From Primula veris (taxonomy: Eukaryota > Streptophyta > Magnoliopsida > Ericales > Primulaceae), in contig OY821741.1 in assembly GCA_963682055.1 (NCBI GenBank), positions 12,653,197 through 12,717,196 on the forward strand: a stretch of DNA of 64,000 nucleotides, given 5' to 3'. Positions 34,801-45,480 of the stretch are shown here, one piece after another; within the stretch, counting starts at the first letter, position 1, and every line of letters starts with the position of its first letter. The position numbers were made by a program, and so were the translations under genes. The notes under the pieces are model-generated. The model saw nothing but the letters and a program-made list of their open reading frames with translations. It searched no databases and was not told where the DNA came from.

Positions 34801-34824
34801 AAAGTAAATTCTACCCCAAAATAG
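25900..34824 (+). CDS. FAD-dependent monooxygenase-like protein, 11 exons, intact
   Basis: Exons: 25900-26083, 27371-27453, 27541-27676, 27928-28421, 28671-28718, 29516-29690, 30170-30282, 30386-30482, 30981-31197, 32396-32549, 34417-34824. All introns are GT-AG, and the exons sum to 2109 nt, an uninterrupted frame of 702 codons plus TAG. ATGs at 25900, 25918 and 25921 are in frame; the choice is open. The Arg/Ser-rich N-terminus (about 40 residues) looks like an organelle-targeting peptide. The family is the FAD-binding aromatic hydroxylase type (PF01494). VLIVGAGPVGLVLAMLL binds the ADP part of FAD, GADGSGSRVRK is the DG motif, and GDAAHRFPPAGG with NTGIQDAHNLAWKLA is the GD motif. The last 130 residues resemble the thioredoxin-like C-terminal domain of phenol hydroxylases. 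The substrate is unknown. From memory it resembles the Arabidopsis embryo-defective oxidoreductase At1g24340; this needs a search. Confidence 0.88.
26150..27035. repeat. Diverged tandem repeat in intron 1 (about 9 units, 60-110 bp)
   Basis: The phrase CCCATGATCACAGAAAGTGCATAA and variants recurs near 26153, 26212, 26270, 26356, 26466, 26568, 26682, 26790 and 27019, often followed by a TATGTCAGTT(A/G)AGAGT word. The units have diverged in length and sequence, so this is an old minisatellite filling intron 1 of the monooxygenase gene. Confidence 0.7.
28719..29515. other. Intron 5, with AGCTT-rich repeat
   Basis: Non-coding. 29090-29380 is rich in CTAGCTT and AAGCTAG words in both orientations. 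It contains CTTAAAAAAGCTGGCCTTTTCTG, similar to the LINE flank at 34240 (CTTAAAAAGCTGACCTTTTC). It is probably a decayed repeat shared by introns 5 and 10. Confidence 0.4.
31520..32064. mobile_element. hAT-like MITE in intron 9, 545 bp, 8 bp TSD
   Basis: Perfect 8 bp TSD ATGATTAT lies at 31512-31519 and 32065-32072. The left end CATTGTTTTAAAAAGCG matches the right end on the other strand, AAATGTTTTAAATAGCG. GCGCTA-rich subterminal words (AGCGCT, CGCTATT) occur in both ends. The middle holds a tRNA-like stretch (31750-31825). Confidence 0.8.
31750..31825 (+). other. tRNA-like module inside the intron 9 MITE
   Basis: TAGTCCAGATGG at 31757-31768 fits a pol III A box, and GTTCGAGAC at 31802-31810 fits a B box, at tRNA-like spacing. 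A T-rich tract follows (about 31826). The arms do not pair as a clean cloverleaf, so it is a decayed tRNA-derived sequence and not a working tRNA gene. Confidence 0.5.
32576..33243. mobile_element. Tourist-type (PIF/Harbinger) MITE in intron 10, 668 bp
   Basis: TSD TTA lies at 32573-32575 and 33244-33246. The left end GAGCATTCACATCAG pairs with the right end, read on the other strand as GAGCACTAACATCAG. These ends and the TTA duplication are those of Tourist elements mobilised by PIF/Harbinger transposases. The interior is AT-rich and non-coding. Confidence 0.8.
33322..34237 (+). pseudogene. 5'-truncated LINE in intron 10 (zf-RVT end of ORF2)
   Basis: A 16 bp target duplication with one mismatch, ACTTAAAAATCTGACC at 33306-33321 and ACTTAAAAAGCTGACC at 34238-34253, brackets the insertion. 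The insert ends in an A run at about 34230-34238. Its reading begins WNKALMGKNIWVLLCPN, passes in-frame stops (near 33450 and 33594), and continues in the open frame 33603-34004. CELCYHHSETSGHLFFEC there is the zinc-binding C-terminal region of plant LINE ORF2 (zf-RVT), followed by IWQERNARIY. Only the last 300 codons or so of ORF2 are present, as expected from incomplete reverse transcription. It lies in the same direction as the host gene. Confidence 0.88.
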
Positions 34825-35460
34825 GTATGAATGTGTACGGTTTGAGTTTGAAAGTGCGATAGCAAACAGAAATAATACGTGTTAAAATAGTAGAAATAAT
34901 GCTGATGTACATTGATATCTTAATTCGTTGATTCAAATAGTGGTGCTTGATAATATTCCCCGGAAAACATTATGAAAAAAAGTAAATAAAGTATAATTTC
35001 CTCTTTTGGTGCTATTTCTTTTTGTATTGGAGTCTATTTCGGCAGTTAGAGAATTTGATTGATCATATGTAATTTAAGGTTACATTCTTGTAATGCAACT
35101 GAGTCCATCGTAGAGTAGTATCTTATATATGATCCCATTGTAGAAATGACGCACTATTAAAAACTTGAATGCTTTTAAAAAATTAAATCATTCTTTATAA
35201 AATAAAAATTCCATATTCAGGTGGGGAATTAGGGAGGCAAGGGCTACAACACACCTCCCATATTTCAAAAAAAAAAAAACCCACCCGCGGTACATATTTT
35301 ACATACAATTTTTTACTTGTATTAGATTTGAAGCCCCGCATATTTTGGGCGCTTGAAATCGTTTATTTTTGGAAATTTTAGCACCTTATCACACGATCCT
35401 AGCTCCGCCATTGCCCATAGTCATAAAACTCTTTTCCTTTTTTAAAGAATCTTCTTTCCC
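34825..35460. other. 3' flank of the monooxygenase gene
   Basis: Presumed 3' untranslated region, then intergenic DNA. AATAAA-like words occur near 34984 (AGTAAATAAAGT) and 35200. From 35220 to 35410 there is transposon-end debris with an A run at 35266 and CGATCCTAGCTCCGCC. Confidence 0.45.
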
Positions 35461-36070
35461 AATAGTTGTTTCTGGATTTTCATTTCCTCTTATCAATTTT
35501 CGAATTTCATTATTCTTTTCGCGTTTCCTTTTCCCATATCTATTCTCGTCTTTGTTTTTTCATGTTGGCAATTATGGTCTCCGACCGAAAGAACTTAGGT
35601 TTCAGAAACTGCTCATTCAGTAGGAGAGCTGTCCTCTTCTCTTATTACTAAATCTAGGGTTTACTATTTAACTAAATAGGAACGATGTCCAAATCTTACC
35701 AGATATGAATAAATTGAATAAAAAGAAGAAACCCTTTTCAATTTTCATTACATATATGCATAAGCTCATGAGGTAAGGGACCTGAAACACACAAAGGATC
35801 TTACTCTTATATTCGTATTTTATCTTTGTATCTCGAAAGCGGTTTGAATTATCCATAGGAGGGTTGAGTTGGCAAACCCAACCTACTTTCTAACTTAGGC
35901 TCTCTATTTTTTACGAGGTAAAAGGAGTAAACTTAATCGGTCATCGAATGGAAGAGATCCGAAAATTATATGAGCAGGAATGTTGCTCATTAGTACTGAT
36001 ATTATAAGCTGCCGCGTTTTCACCTATCAAATACAGTCTGAGATGGTTGTTTGAGAAAATTATCCGTAAC
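35461..36070. repeat. Segmental duplication, copy 1
   Basis: Matches 38753-39320 in the same orientation over about 600 bp, with shared words such as TTTCATGTTGGCAATTATGG, ACGAGGTAAAAGGA and GTCTGAGATGGTTGTTTGAG-like phrases. It contains no coding region I recognise. The two copies differ by scattered substitutions and indels. Confidence 0.75.
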
Positions 36071-36860
36071 AATACAAAGTTTAGATCATGTTTTACTAAT
36101 ATTACTGTATAGACATTCTCAACATATAGAAACAAGAGAATAACAATTTTGATCCACTTTTCATTTATAATTCATTAACTCGAAATAGAAAACGAAGAGC
36201 AAGTGATTTATTCCATCAAAAAGACAAATACACTCCTTTATGGAATAATGGCGGAGCATTACTGATAATCATTAAGAAGACAAGGAATCTCAAATTAAAT
36301 TTCAGTTGACATAAAACTTATTCTGTAGAATAACGTGACGGCGCGACCTAGCGGAAAGTTTGGTTGAACTTGTTCAAAAGATCCATTACGTTTTCACCTT
36401 AACTTATAATACTTCAATCCATGCATAAAAACGTGTGCTTTGGAAAAAAATAAAATAAGAAAAGAGGAAAAATACTTCTCACAGAAATTTCAAACAAATT
36501 TGTGCCAAAGCGATGCCGGTATATGGTTCCGAGCCATTTTTCTTCAAGGGCATAACTTAAAGGGAACTGTACGGTATGACATCGCTATGCACATTTTTGT
36601 GCGAAAAAAATTCTACCTAAGAAAAACTAATCCTTGCACATAACTGAAGTTTAAATTATGCAAACATGCATGGACGCACCATACGGCAGTTTTCGTAGCA
36701 TCTCTTCTGGAAATCTTCGGCCATTGTTGTTGCCACCATCAATGTGAGAAATATGAGTAGCAAAATAATATTAAAAATATTTTTCTTATCCATTTCTATG
36801 TAACTCAATCTTTATATGTAAATATCTTTAATTAAAGTGAATGTTAACATTGCATGCAGC
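36071..36860. other. Intergenic DNA, nothing recognised
   Basis: No coding region or repeat was recognised. Confidence 0.4.
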
Positions 36861-37165
36861 GTATGTACAATTATATCATTCTATTATAATAATTCAACCT
36901 AAATCAAATGAGTCTGTCCAATTTAGCTATTTTTTCTCAAAAATACCCCTAAACCTTTATATTAATTTCAATAATACCATACTCACATAAAAATATAAAA
37001 AGTAAAAACTAATAAAACTATTTATTCATCTTTAACAACCAAATATTCTTTTAAATGTTAAACTATATTTTTTTTTTATTATCCACATATTTATATCATA
37101 ACTATACATATTTTCTATTTTTTTATTATATTACGTACCGCACATGTATGACGAGAAAAAAATGT
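36861..37165. mobile_element. Possible MITE related to 43196-43528
   Basis: TATATCATTCTATTATAATA, then GTCCAATTTAGCTATTTTT and AAAATACCCCTAAA, match in reverse complement the end of the element at 43440-43528. The other end is poorly conserved. Confidence 0.4.
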
Positions 37166-37239
37166 GTAGGCCAGGCCCGCAAGCTAAAAACAAATGTCTA
37201 TATATGATTGGATATACTATAAATAGAAGATCCCAAGAG

Positions 37240-38080
37240 TAGGGCTGGGAAAAAAATATCGAAACCTCGACTCGATCCGTATCTCGATCCGAAAATATCG
37301 GATTTTGTCCCGACCCGACAAAATTCGGGATCGGATGACAATTTTGATTTCGTCGGGTGTCCCGACCCGACCCGATTTTTAAATTAATTTATATTTTATA
37401 TAAATATTTCAAATGCAAGTGATGGGAATCGAATATTGTACCTCTATCATACAATGTAAACACTCTACCATATGAGCTTCAATACTTTTTGTTTTATATA
37501 TTAGTTATAATTATATAAGTATAATATAAATTTGTACTTTTGAATATATGAAACTATTAGAATAAAAAATATACTTAAATTAAAAAATTATATTGTTATT
37601 TTCAAGAAAGATAAATGATTATTATTTTCCGATTATAAAAATTATAATGATAATATATCTCATTTAGTATGATAATTGTTGCTTGTGTGAATAAAATTAA
37701 ATACTAAAAAAATCTGATAAAAAACGTATCAATTTTTTTTATCTACTCTATTTGTAGTTTCACACTATTTTTTCTATTACATGTTAATTTCTTTTTTCAT
37801 TTATTAGGAATGTTATTTTTAAACTAGAATTATGTTTCGCGTTAATAACATGTTTAGACTTTTCAAATGAAAATTGTTAATAAAAAATGACGTCGTCGTA
37901 AAATAAAAAAATATGTCGGGAGATTCAGGATAAATCTATCTCGATCCTACGGGATCCCGAAAAAGTCGGGTCCCGACTTTTTCGGGTCGGGATCGGAATT
38001 TTTTTTCACTTCCAAAACTAATCGGGTCGGGATACGGATTGAGCATTTACGGGTCGAGTCCCGACCCTAACCCACCCCTA
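37240..38080. mobile_element. hAT-like MITE, 841 bp, 8 bp TSD
   Basis: Perfect TSD CCCAAGAG lies at 37232-37239 and 38081-38088. The element starts TAGGGCTGGG, and its end reads TAGGGGTGGG on the other strand. Inverted subterminal clusters of CCCGACCCGA and TCGGGTCGGG lie inside each end (37290-37375, 37910-38070). It is non-coding apart from a tRNA-like block at 37420-37490. Confidence 0.85.
37420..37490 (-). other. tRNA-like module inside the hAT-like MITE
   Basis: On the minus strand AAGCTCATATGGTAGAG resembles a tRNA D-arm/A box, and ATTCGATTCCC resembles a B box, at tRNA-like spacing. The stems are degraded. This is a second tRNA-derived core within a hAT-like MITE in this window (compare 31750-31825). 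Confidence 0.5.
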
Positions 38081-38088
38081 CCCAAGAG

Positions 38089-38752
38089 TTATACCAAAAA
38101 CCTTATCTCGTTAATTTTGACGGATTAGATAGACCAATTATATATATATTAAATGTAATTTGGTTTTCAAAATCACAAAATAAATAGTTGGCTGGTTCAC
38201 CTAATATGCCATATTAGCTGCTAATGTTTTTAGGTTTTAAATTTGATGCTAAAAAGCATTTTTTTTTTCTTGAATGTGATCTTAAACTGAATGTGGGGTG
38301 AAGCAACATGATATAATCTTCCCATAATTTAGATATATTTGTTGCTTCTTATTGGACATATTTCCCTTGCCCTATTGTAGTTTTTAACTCCCGTTTACTT
38401 CTTTAGTTCTTACTTTCTTACAGTCATGTAAAATTTGAAAACTTGTGATTATTAATTTTCTTAAAGTTGTGCTTTTGCAGATGACTTTGGCCGTGTTGCG
38501 TAAGCTATGGACAGCTACATTCCTTTACGACGTAACATAGACGAAAACACGTTGTTTGAACTATATTTGTGTAACACTTTGGCCGTGTTTTTCTGTTTGT
38601 GTAATTTCGTTAGTTTGTTTGAACTTCCTAACATTCGATCATTGTTTAATTTGTTATATGCTTTAGTAAATAATTAAAAAGAAAACATGTTAAGCTTCTC
38701 CCTTTTTCTTGAAAATCCGTTGTTAAAGCTTTGTAGTCATGAATCGTGTTGC
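38089..38752. other. Intergenic DNA, nothing recognised
   Basis: AT-rich, with no coding region or repeat recognised. Confidence 0.4.
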
Positions 38753-39320
38753 TCAATAGTTGCTTCTGGATTCCCGTTTCCTCTTATCATTTTTTGAATT
38801 TCATTATTCTTTCCACGTTTTGGTTTTCCATATATTTTCTCGTCTTTATTTTTTTTCATGTTGGCAATTATGGTCTGGACCGAAAGAATTTAGCTTTCAG
38901 AAAGTGGAGAGTCATCCCCTCTATTACTTTCTAATTAAACAGGAACAATGTCCAAATCTTACAGGCAATGCTTTAGTTGAATAAAAAGCATAACCTTTTT
39001 CGATTTTCATTACATATACATATACGCATAAGTTCATGAGGCAAGGGATCTGAAACACAAAAGGCTGTTACTCTAGTATTTAATCTTTATATCTCGAAAG
39101 ACCTTTGAATTATACATAGGAGAGGTTGAGGAAACCGATCCATGTTCTAAGTTAGGTTCTCTACTTTTACGAGGTAAAAGGATTCATTAAAGTTAATCGG
39201 TCATGGAGTGGAAGATCTCCAAGAATTATATGAGCAGAAATGTTCATTAGTACGTACTGATAACAAGCTGCAACGTTTTCACCTATCAAGTATAGTATGA
39301 GATGGTTGTTTGAGAAGGTT
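38753..39320. repeat. Segmental duplication, copy 2
   Basis: Second copy of the 35461-36070 segment, about 3.3 kb downstream in direct orientation. It directly precedes the ZIP-transporter remnant, which has no counterpart next to copy 1. Confidence 0.75.
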
Positions 39321-39403
39321 ATCAGTATAGGAAAAAAAACACTTAAAAGATGAAATTCATTTACTAAATGAATTATACCAAATAGAAAATACATCCCTAC
39401 ATC

Positions 39404-40505
39404 TTAAGATATTGAATAATAATTATTTTTGCACATTTCTAACTCAAACCTCCATAAAGCCATAACCGACATGCCACTAGCACCCAATAAGACTGCGACA
39501 TAGGACGTGACTTGAAGTTTAATATTGCTTTGCAACTTTGGGCCCATAAAGTCAGCTGATAACAAATATACTAAAGCCATATATATCAAAAGCCCAGCCG
39601 AGTATCTGTTTAGCAGGCCCGTGGTGATGAGCGCAGTCAGGCTGTTTTCTCTGTATGTCTTCGACAATGCTATTCCGAGGACAATACCAAACGGTGTTGT
39701 TACCGAAAAAAAGAAGACCATAGCTAGCTTTTTTGCTAATTTGTACTCAGCATATCGTATATATTGCATAATTTAGTCAGTAGAATATATCAAATAAAGT
39801 AGTTGAGATATTGATCGTCGATAGCTTTAGATGGTCGGTAAAGTTCGGTAATATATTTCAATGTATGACTATGTTGTTTACTGAACGTTGATCGATCTAT
39901 GTTCTTCTAACTAGATAGATAAATTTAGAGAATATAATCCTTCAAGCCTTCAACACTTTAGAATTGTTTCAAACTTACAAGCTATAAGTTTTCAACAATA
40001 TTAACTTTCGGACGCGACCTGATGTTTACAATTCGTAAGGCTCGAGCTAAAAAAAATTAAGTTAGGTCTGGCTTTTGTATATGAGAATCGATATATAATC
40101 ATTCGGTCTAATTGGGGTTCACTTCTCAGAATCTATGATATTAAAGCAGGATGACTTTAATTACTATACATTTACACACAAGGCCTTTATCATTCTGCCA
40201 TGAAGAATGCATAGGTTTAGAAAAATAAGTTCTTATGCATACATTTCGAATTTCTACATTTTACAAAACAAAAATGATAATATTAGCTGTAAAACAAATT
40301 GTCTCCGACTCTTATTTGTACTAGAAACTGAATATATAATATATAAAATACCTGGAGAATGCAACCATCAAGACCCATTCCTTCAAACATTTGATGGAAA
40401 CAAAGAGAAGCCACTAAGGGCTTAATTAATAACACAAATGTTGTTTGGAGAACCCATACCAAGCCCTATCACTATTGGATGAACAATTATTCCCATTTCC
40501 AATAC
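39404..40505 (-). pseudogene. ZIP-family metal transporter, 3'-terminal pseudogene fragment
   Basis: Two exon remnants on the minus strand. 40352-40505 follows an AG acceptor and reads VLEMGIIVHPIVIGLGMG, then after a small frameshift PLVASLCFHQMFEGMGLDG, ending at a GT donor. These are the fourth and fifth membrane segments with the HQMFEG motif of plant ZIP zinc/iron transporters. 39404-39769 continues with AEYKLAKKLAMVFFFSVTTP, GLLIYMALVYLLSADFMGPK and YVAVLLGASGMSVMA, covering the remaining segments. The expected acceptor before AEYK is ATAT instead of AG. The usual C-terminal stop after AKWA is lost, adding about 15 residues. The N-terminal half (segments 1-3 and the His loop) is absent upstream. 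Not functional. Confidence 0.85.
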
Positions 40506-40860
40506 CTGCCAACACACACAAAAAAAAAAACTATTATGAAAATGACATCATATATTGTTGAAATCTACCCTCATGATACGATTTCCTATTTAATGTTGGG
40601 AAAATTAGGGTTTACTACTAATTTTAGCAATTTAATAAGCAATAAGTATATATTACAAGTAAAAATTAAGATAGAAACATTTTATTTTTTTAAAATTATT
40701 GGTAAAATGAGCATCGCTAAATTTTAGCAACAAAAACTGTTGCTAAATTTAACGATACTCACTTTACCATCAGTTTAGTAACATACGCTCTGGTAAAATG
40801 ACAATTTTTTTTTAGTAACACATACAAGTTTAGTCTTTTTGAGGAAGCAAACTTATACAC
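40506..40860. mobile_element. CACTA-type foldback MITE remnant
   Basis: GGTAAAATGAGCATCGCTAA at 40701 is inverted at 40740-40775 (TTAACGATACTCACTTTACC). The words AAATTTTAGCAAC and AAACTGTTGCTAAATTT repeat those of the element at 5530-5720. Outer termini and TSD were not fixed. Confidence 0.5.
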
Positions 40861-41249
40861 GCTTACAATTAAAACATGTGTGTTATATTCATAGTACAAA
40901 TAAAATTTTAAATGCCCCCCCAAATTTCTCTTTCTAGAAATCTATCTTCAAGTATGTATGTTGTCAAAATCTATCAAAATCCATAACACTATGGATGTAG
41001 TTTGCCAGAGTATGTATGCTATCAAAATTTATCAGGGTATGTATGCTATCAAAATCGTAAATATTGTAAGTTGTGAAAAAAGTACTCTATTTGTATACTC
41101 TCAAAATCGTAATAGTATTCTCTCGAAATAATTAGTTTGTGTGAACGCATGGATAGTAATTAAGTTGTATCCTATAATAATCGGTTATCGTCACTTATCT
41201 TGTAAAAATTATTTTTGTATTCTATTGTAATATTAATATATTATCATTA
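40861..41249. repeat. Short direct repeats of TATGTATGCTATCAAAAT
   Basis: Units like GTATGTATG(C/T)TATCAAAAT recur near 40953, 41011 and 41039, with AGTATGTATGTTGTCAAAAT first. The rest is featureless. Confidence 0.5.
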
Positions 41250-41480
41250 TCTACAAGAAAATACATGTTTAGCAACGAAATCGTGCAACGATAAAAAGAT
41301 TTGTTGCTGAAAATATAGTGTTTTGCAACAAAATTGCACTATATTGTTGAATACCGTATTTCTTGCAACGGAGGAAATTTTGTTGTTGAATAGTGGTCTA
41401 TCAACAACGAACTGGTATATATGAACGTTGCTGAAAATATATTTATCTGCAACTAGTATAAAATATTGTTCTTGTATTCC
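41250..41480. mobile_element. CACTA-type MITE, about 230 bp
   Basis: CTACAAGAAAATACATG at 41251 is a CACTA-like terminus, and the right end reads TACAAGAACAATATTT on the other strand near 41462-41476. The interior repeats GCAACGA, TTGTTGCTGAAAATATA and TTGCAAC words in both orientations. The outermost bases are eroded and no TSD was fixed. Confidence 0.5.
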
Positions 41481-42419
41481 TGTAAAATCACGTATTTTAT
41501 ATTTATTTATTTTAATTATTAATGAGTCCGATATTTTTGTTTTAATTCTATTACTATGATTTTTATAAGTTTTAAGTAATTTAAGGACCAGGTATATAAA
41601 TCAGTGGTGTAGTTATAGCTAGTTGCACGTTATCGCAGTTACAAGTTTGTAAAGAAAATGATGATGATTAGTTATAACTTATAAGAGACTTAAATGAGGT
41701 GGTAATGTTTTGCCGTTTGATCATTAGTATATTATGTGGTAAAACAAGTCCTTTAGAAGAATTTATTATATGAACTAAATGATAAGGGAGTTACATATAT
41801 AATGATTCGAGAGTACGAATTTGTAATTATCATGTTAGCACAACAATATTTATAATTGTATTAAAAGTCCACATTTGTTTCTAACTTGTTTTGAAGTTGA
41901 AAAATTATAATTACAAGTGAATTCAAACTTTTATTGTGCCTTAAATACCCTGATTATTAATATTTTGATAGTAACGATTTGAACGGTTATATTACAAAAA
42001 GGAAATATGTCCCAACTAATGTTTCGGAATTGATCATGTATTGGTGGACGTAATCGTTACTGTGTATATATATTGGAGAATGTTAACATATGAACACAGT
42101 AGTTGCTTGAATTAATGATAGCTTTCTGTTTATAGTTGATCTTTTCTTTTCTTGGGGTAATTATTCATGTATAACTTGTCCTAGTTTAAAATTGTAGCAC
42201 GTTTCTTATTAATCATTATTTTCGTGAATAATATATAAATTAGAGAGTATTAAAAGAGATATTCTACGTACTGTGCTGAGGAAACTAATCTGTTCAAGTT
42301 AAATTGCTATTTGTTTTTAGTAATTTATATCTTCATCATAACATCAAGATTCGCACATATTTTACATGAGAGACTGCACATAAAATGAGATGAACAATAC
42401 TGGTTTTGTTAAGTTTCAG
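41481..42419. other. AT-rich DNA, possibly decayed gypsy interior
   Basis: This lies immediately upstream of a gypsy polypurine tract and LTR, so it should be element interior. I read no integrase, chromodomain or other coding sequence in it, and no 5' LTR. Confidence 0.35.
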
Positions 42420-43195
42420 GACGAAACTTTTTTTTAAGTGGGATTGAGTGTAAAATCCCGTTTTTTTTTTTCTTCTTCTTCTTATTCTTATTGTTGTTAT
42501 TTAAATACCCTTATTAGTACCCTTAGTTCGATATTATTAACTTCTAGTTATGTTTAGTTATCAAAAATTAGAGAATTAGATTGGCAATTTCCTTGTCGTA
42601 GTTATAATGATTTAGTATGTATATATGTAGGAAGAAGAATAGGTTGGTTACAAGTAATGAATCCTTTGTGCGTGAAAAATGACACAATAAATGACCAAGC
42701 AAGTTTTAGAAATTGAACCGTTAGAAGTTTACAGAATACACAATAGAACGTACATGCATTGTGGAATTAATGTCATTTATAATTAACGGTCCATATATAT
42801 TAATTAGGTGTTTCATGTAAACCGGTTGTATTTGTATACTAATTATATATCCACATAGATTAATTATTTGTATAGGCTTATATGGTTTCACCTCTGTTCA
42901 AAAGGCCACATTAAATTTAAATTCACGTTACAAGTATTCATAAAAGTTTTGTATCAATTGGAAGGACACATTAGGTTCAGAGAGTAACGTTATGGAAATT
43001 ATTTAGTAAGTCATTCACGAATAATTAGCTTAATTAGCTGTTTGTCTTTAAAGTTGTTTCTAAACCTTATGCCTATATATATTATATGGAATATGAGCAT
43101 AAAGGGAAGTATATATACATATGCTATGTTACTATTGTATTTTATTTCACCCGTAAACCTATATATATATATATATCAGAGAGAGAACTATCCGT

Positions 43196-43528
43196 TTTGA
43201 TACTTCTATCATAATTATACTAGTAAAAGTTGCCCACGCGTTGCGTGTGAGACGCGTAATGACATAAATCTCGTAATATATTTTATTTTTAACATAATAT
43301 TCAGATTTTGTATAATTTATTATAGTTACGGAGGTTAAAACGAATTGTTAATTAATTTAGGGTACATCCGTAATTAGTAAAATATATTGAGGACAAATAG
43401 TTAATTAATTAGATTATGTATATTGGTAATTATTAAAATAGAGTGAGGGTATTTTTGGAAAAAAGTGGCTAAATTGAGCAGTCTCAATTTTTCTTGGGTT
43501 GACTTATTATAATAGAATGATATATACT
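43196..43528. mobile_element. Short MITE or Helitron-like insert within the gypsy LTR
   Basis: ATTATACTAGTAAAAGTTGC followed by the GC-rich CCACGCGTTGCGTG at about 43217 is a common opening of a plant non-autonomous family. The end TTATTATAATAGAATGATAT is shared in reverse complement with 36861-36900. Borders are approximate. Confidence 0.4.
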
Positions 43529-44356
43529 TAAATATATACTCTGTACATTTGGGAAATACGGAGAGATTGGAGCAGGAGTGTTAAATCATTTTTTTTAAAA
43601 CCGCAATTGGTGTAAGGTGTTAGCTCTTCCTGGGAACAATTATACAAGTTTCGGATTTCGCAATAATTGGAATACTAGGTGTTTGGGTTTTGTCTTACTA
43701 TTACAAATTATCCCGTGCATATTTTTTTTATAAGTATTAGAGGCTCGTTTTATTTTATCAACGTACTATCTACATATACAATTCTTTTTGTATTGTTACA
43801 AGAAAGAAATGAAAGAATAAAAGAATGAGATTATTTACAAGATTTGTACAAAAATTTGAATGAGATTATTATTTTTATGATTTGCTTATGATTTCTATTT
43901 GGAACCATGAGAATAATTCCAACGGAGAATCCCCGAATAAGGGAAAGAGGAAAGAGAGGTGACGTTTTCAACTAAACGAAAGAGTCCGAAATGTTTTAAG
44001 GAAGAGACTCAGCCGTTATGTTGTGGTGACCTTAATTACGTAGTGCACGTATGATTTATACACATGAGAAAAAGATCGACGGTAAACAGATTGAGGAAGT
44101 CAATCGGGTTTGGTACTCTAAAATATACATGTTATCATTTTGCTTTTATCATAAATAGAAAGAAATGTTGTGTAACATATTAGCTATGTATTTAGAGAGA
44201 CAGAAGTAGAGAGAGAGGGGGAACAGTATAGTCTTTTATTATGAATGAATATCAAATACAAGACCCCTAGCCCTCTTTATATAGATAGAGGGTTAGGGTT
44301 ACAAGCCCATCTGGGCCCATTAAGTAAAAGCCCAAGAGTCCAATAATCTTACAACA

Positions 44357-45125
44357 CTCCCCCTTTGGACGTCTTGAATTCTTCGTCTTCATGCAGTCGA
44401 TCTGAGTCGAGTTCATTCGCAGTGCTAAACACATAAAAACCTTAAGGCCGGAAAACCCAGTGTGGGACAAAACCGGTACCTAGGAGAAACTGTGTAGCCG
44501 AATGATATAGGCCGAAATATCATGTAAGTAATTAACCACAAAACAGTGTGCCTCATCAAAACCTTGTCAGAGCAAACCCAATGGGAAAATCTCTGATCGA
44601 AGGAAAAAGAGTGCAACAATGGTAGTAGTAAGGATCAACCACAAAACAGGTGCCTCATCAAAACCTTGCTAGAGTAAACCCAGTGGGAAAAAATCTCTAG
44701 TCGAAGGACAAAAGAGTACACAGTGGTAAGAAGTATACAACAGGATACTCCCCCTAATTTCGGCAATCTTAAGTGAGATATGATAGGAACGTGTCTCGCT
44801 AAAAACCTTGCCAAGGAAAACCCAGTGGGAAAAAACCTTGGTCTAAGGACAAAAAGAGTACACGAGCATGCGACTGGATGCTCCCCCTCACTTGCACACG
44901 ACAGGGTGCGAAGATTTCGACTAAGTGATAATTAGTGCAATAAGCATTCACCTGGATGCTCCCCCTCACTTGCACACGACTGGGTGCAAAGATTTCATAT
45001 TCCAAGAAAGAGTACGAGCATTCGACTGGATGCCTCATTTACTTACATACGACTGGATGCAAGAAAATCTAATGTGGAATAGAACGAGCATTCAACTGGA
45101 TGCTCTTAAACTTCATTTGTGAAGA
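44357..45125 (-). repeat. Copia 3' non-coding region with repeated phrases
   Basis: The phrase AAACC(T/C)(A/T)GTGGGA with AAACCTTG(C/T)C and GGACAAAA(A)GAGTACA recurs near 44460, 44560, 44670 and 44800, in plus-strand reading. The phrase GACTGGATGCTCCCCCTCAC recurs near 44873, 44951 and, in part, 45025 and 45095. Similar text follows RNase H in some plant copia elements. It is non-coding. Confidence 0.7.
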
Positions 45126-45129
45126 TTAA

Positions 45130-45480
45130 TTTCGGCGAGAAATGCTAAATAGCATAATGTAGTCATGTCTCTCTTGATCAATAACAACAAGTTGTCTTCT
45201 ATGACAAGTGTTTTATCTGGATCGTGAGACAGAACATATGTAATTCAAATATGACTAATACTAGCTCGAAGCCATATACACTCTCTAGTCGTCTCATAGA
45301 GCACGAATAGATCAGAGTGATTCACTTGGAGTCATTCCAAGACCTCCAAGATGTCGCCTTATTCCTAATGGTAAAGACATACCATGTTAGGAATATCCCT
45401 TATGCGGGTCTGATAAGTAACCGGCATCGGTATAACCGAAAAAGGGTTGCGTTAATTCGAGTACCGAAGGGGGTAGGTAC
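45130..45480 (-). pseudogene. Copia RNase H remnant
   Basis: Minus-strand frames read GYTDAGYLSDPHKGYS (near 45405-45450), with the first RNase H catalytic Asp, then VLYETTRECIWLRASISHI, TLVIEDNLLLLIKRD and YLAFLAEINLHK. The conserved E and D positions are readable, but the frame is broken by shifts and stops. Confidence 0.75.

Noticed and set aside
35461..36135. A gene in the duplicated segments
   Set aside because: Neither copy keeps a shared open frame; open stretches in the two copies are in different contexts and lack domains.
42449..44165. A separate truncated gypsy LTR ending at the copia element
   Set aside because: The matching end GGGATGTTACA at 51728 and the copia TSD show that the LTR simply continues on the far side.
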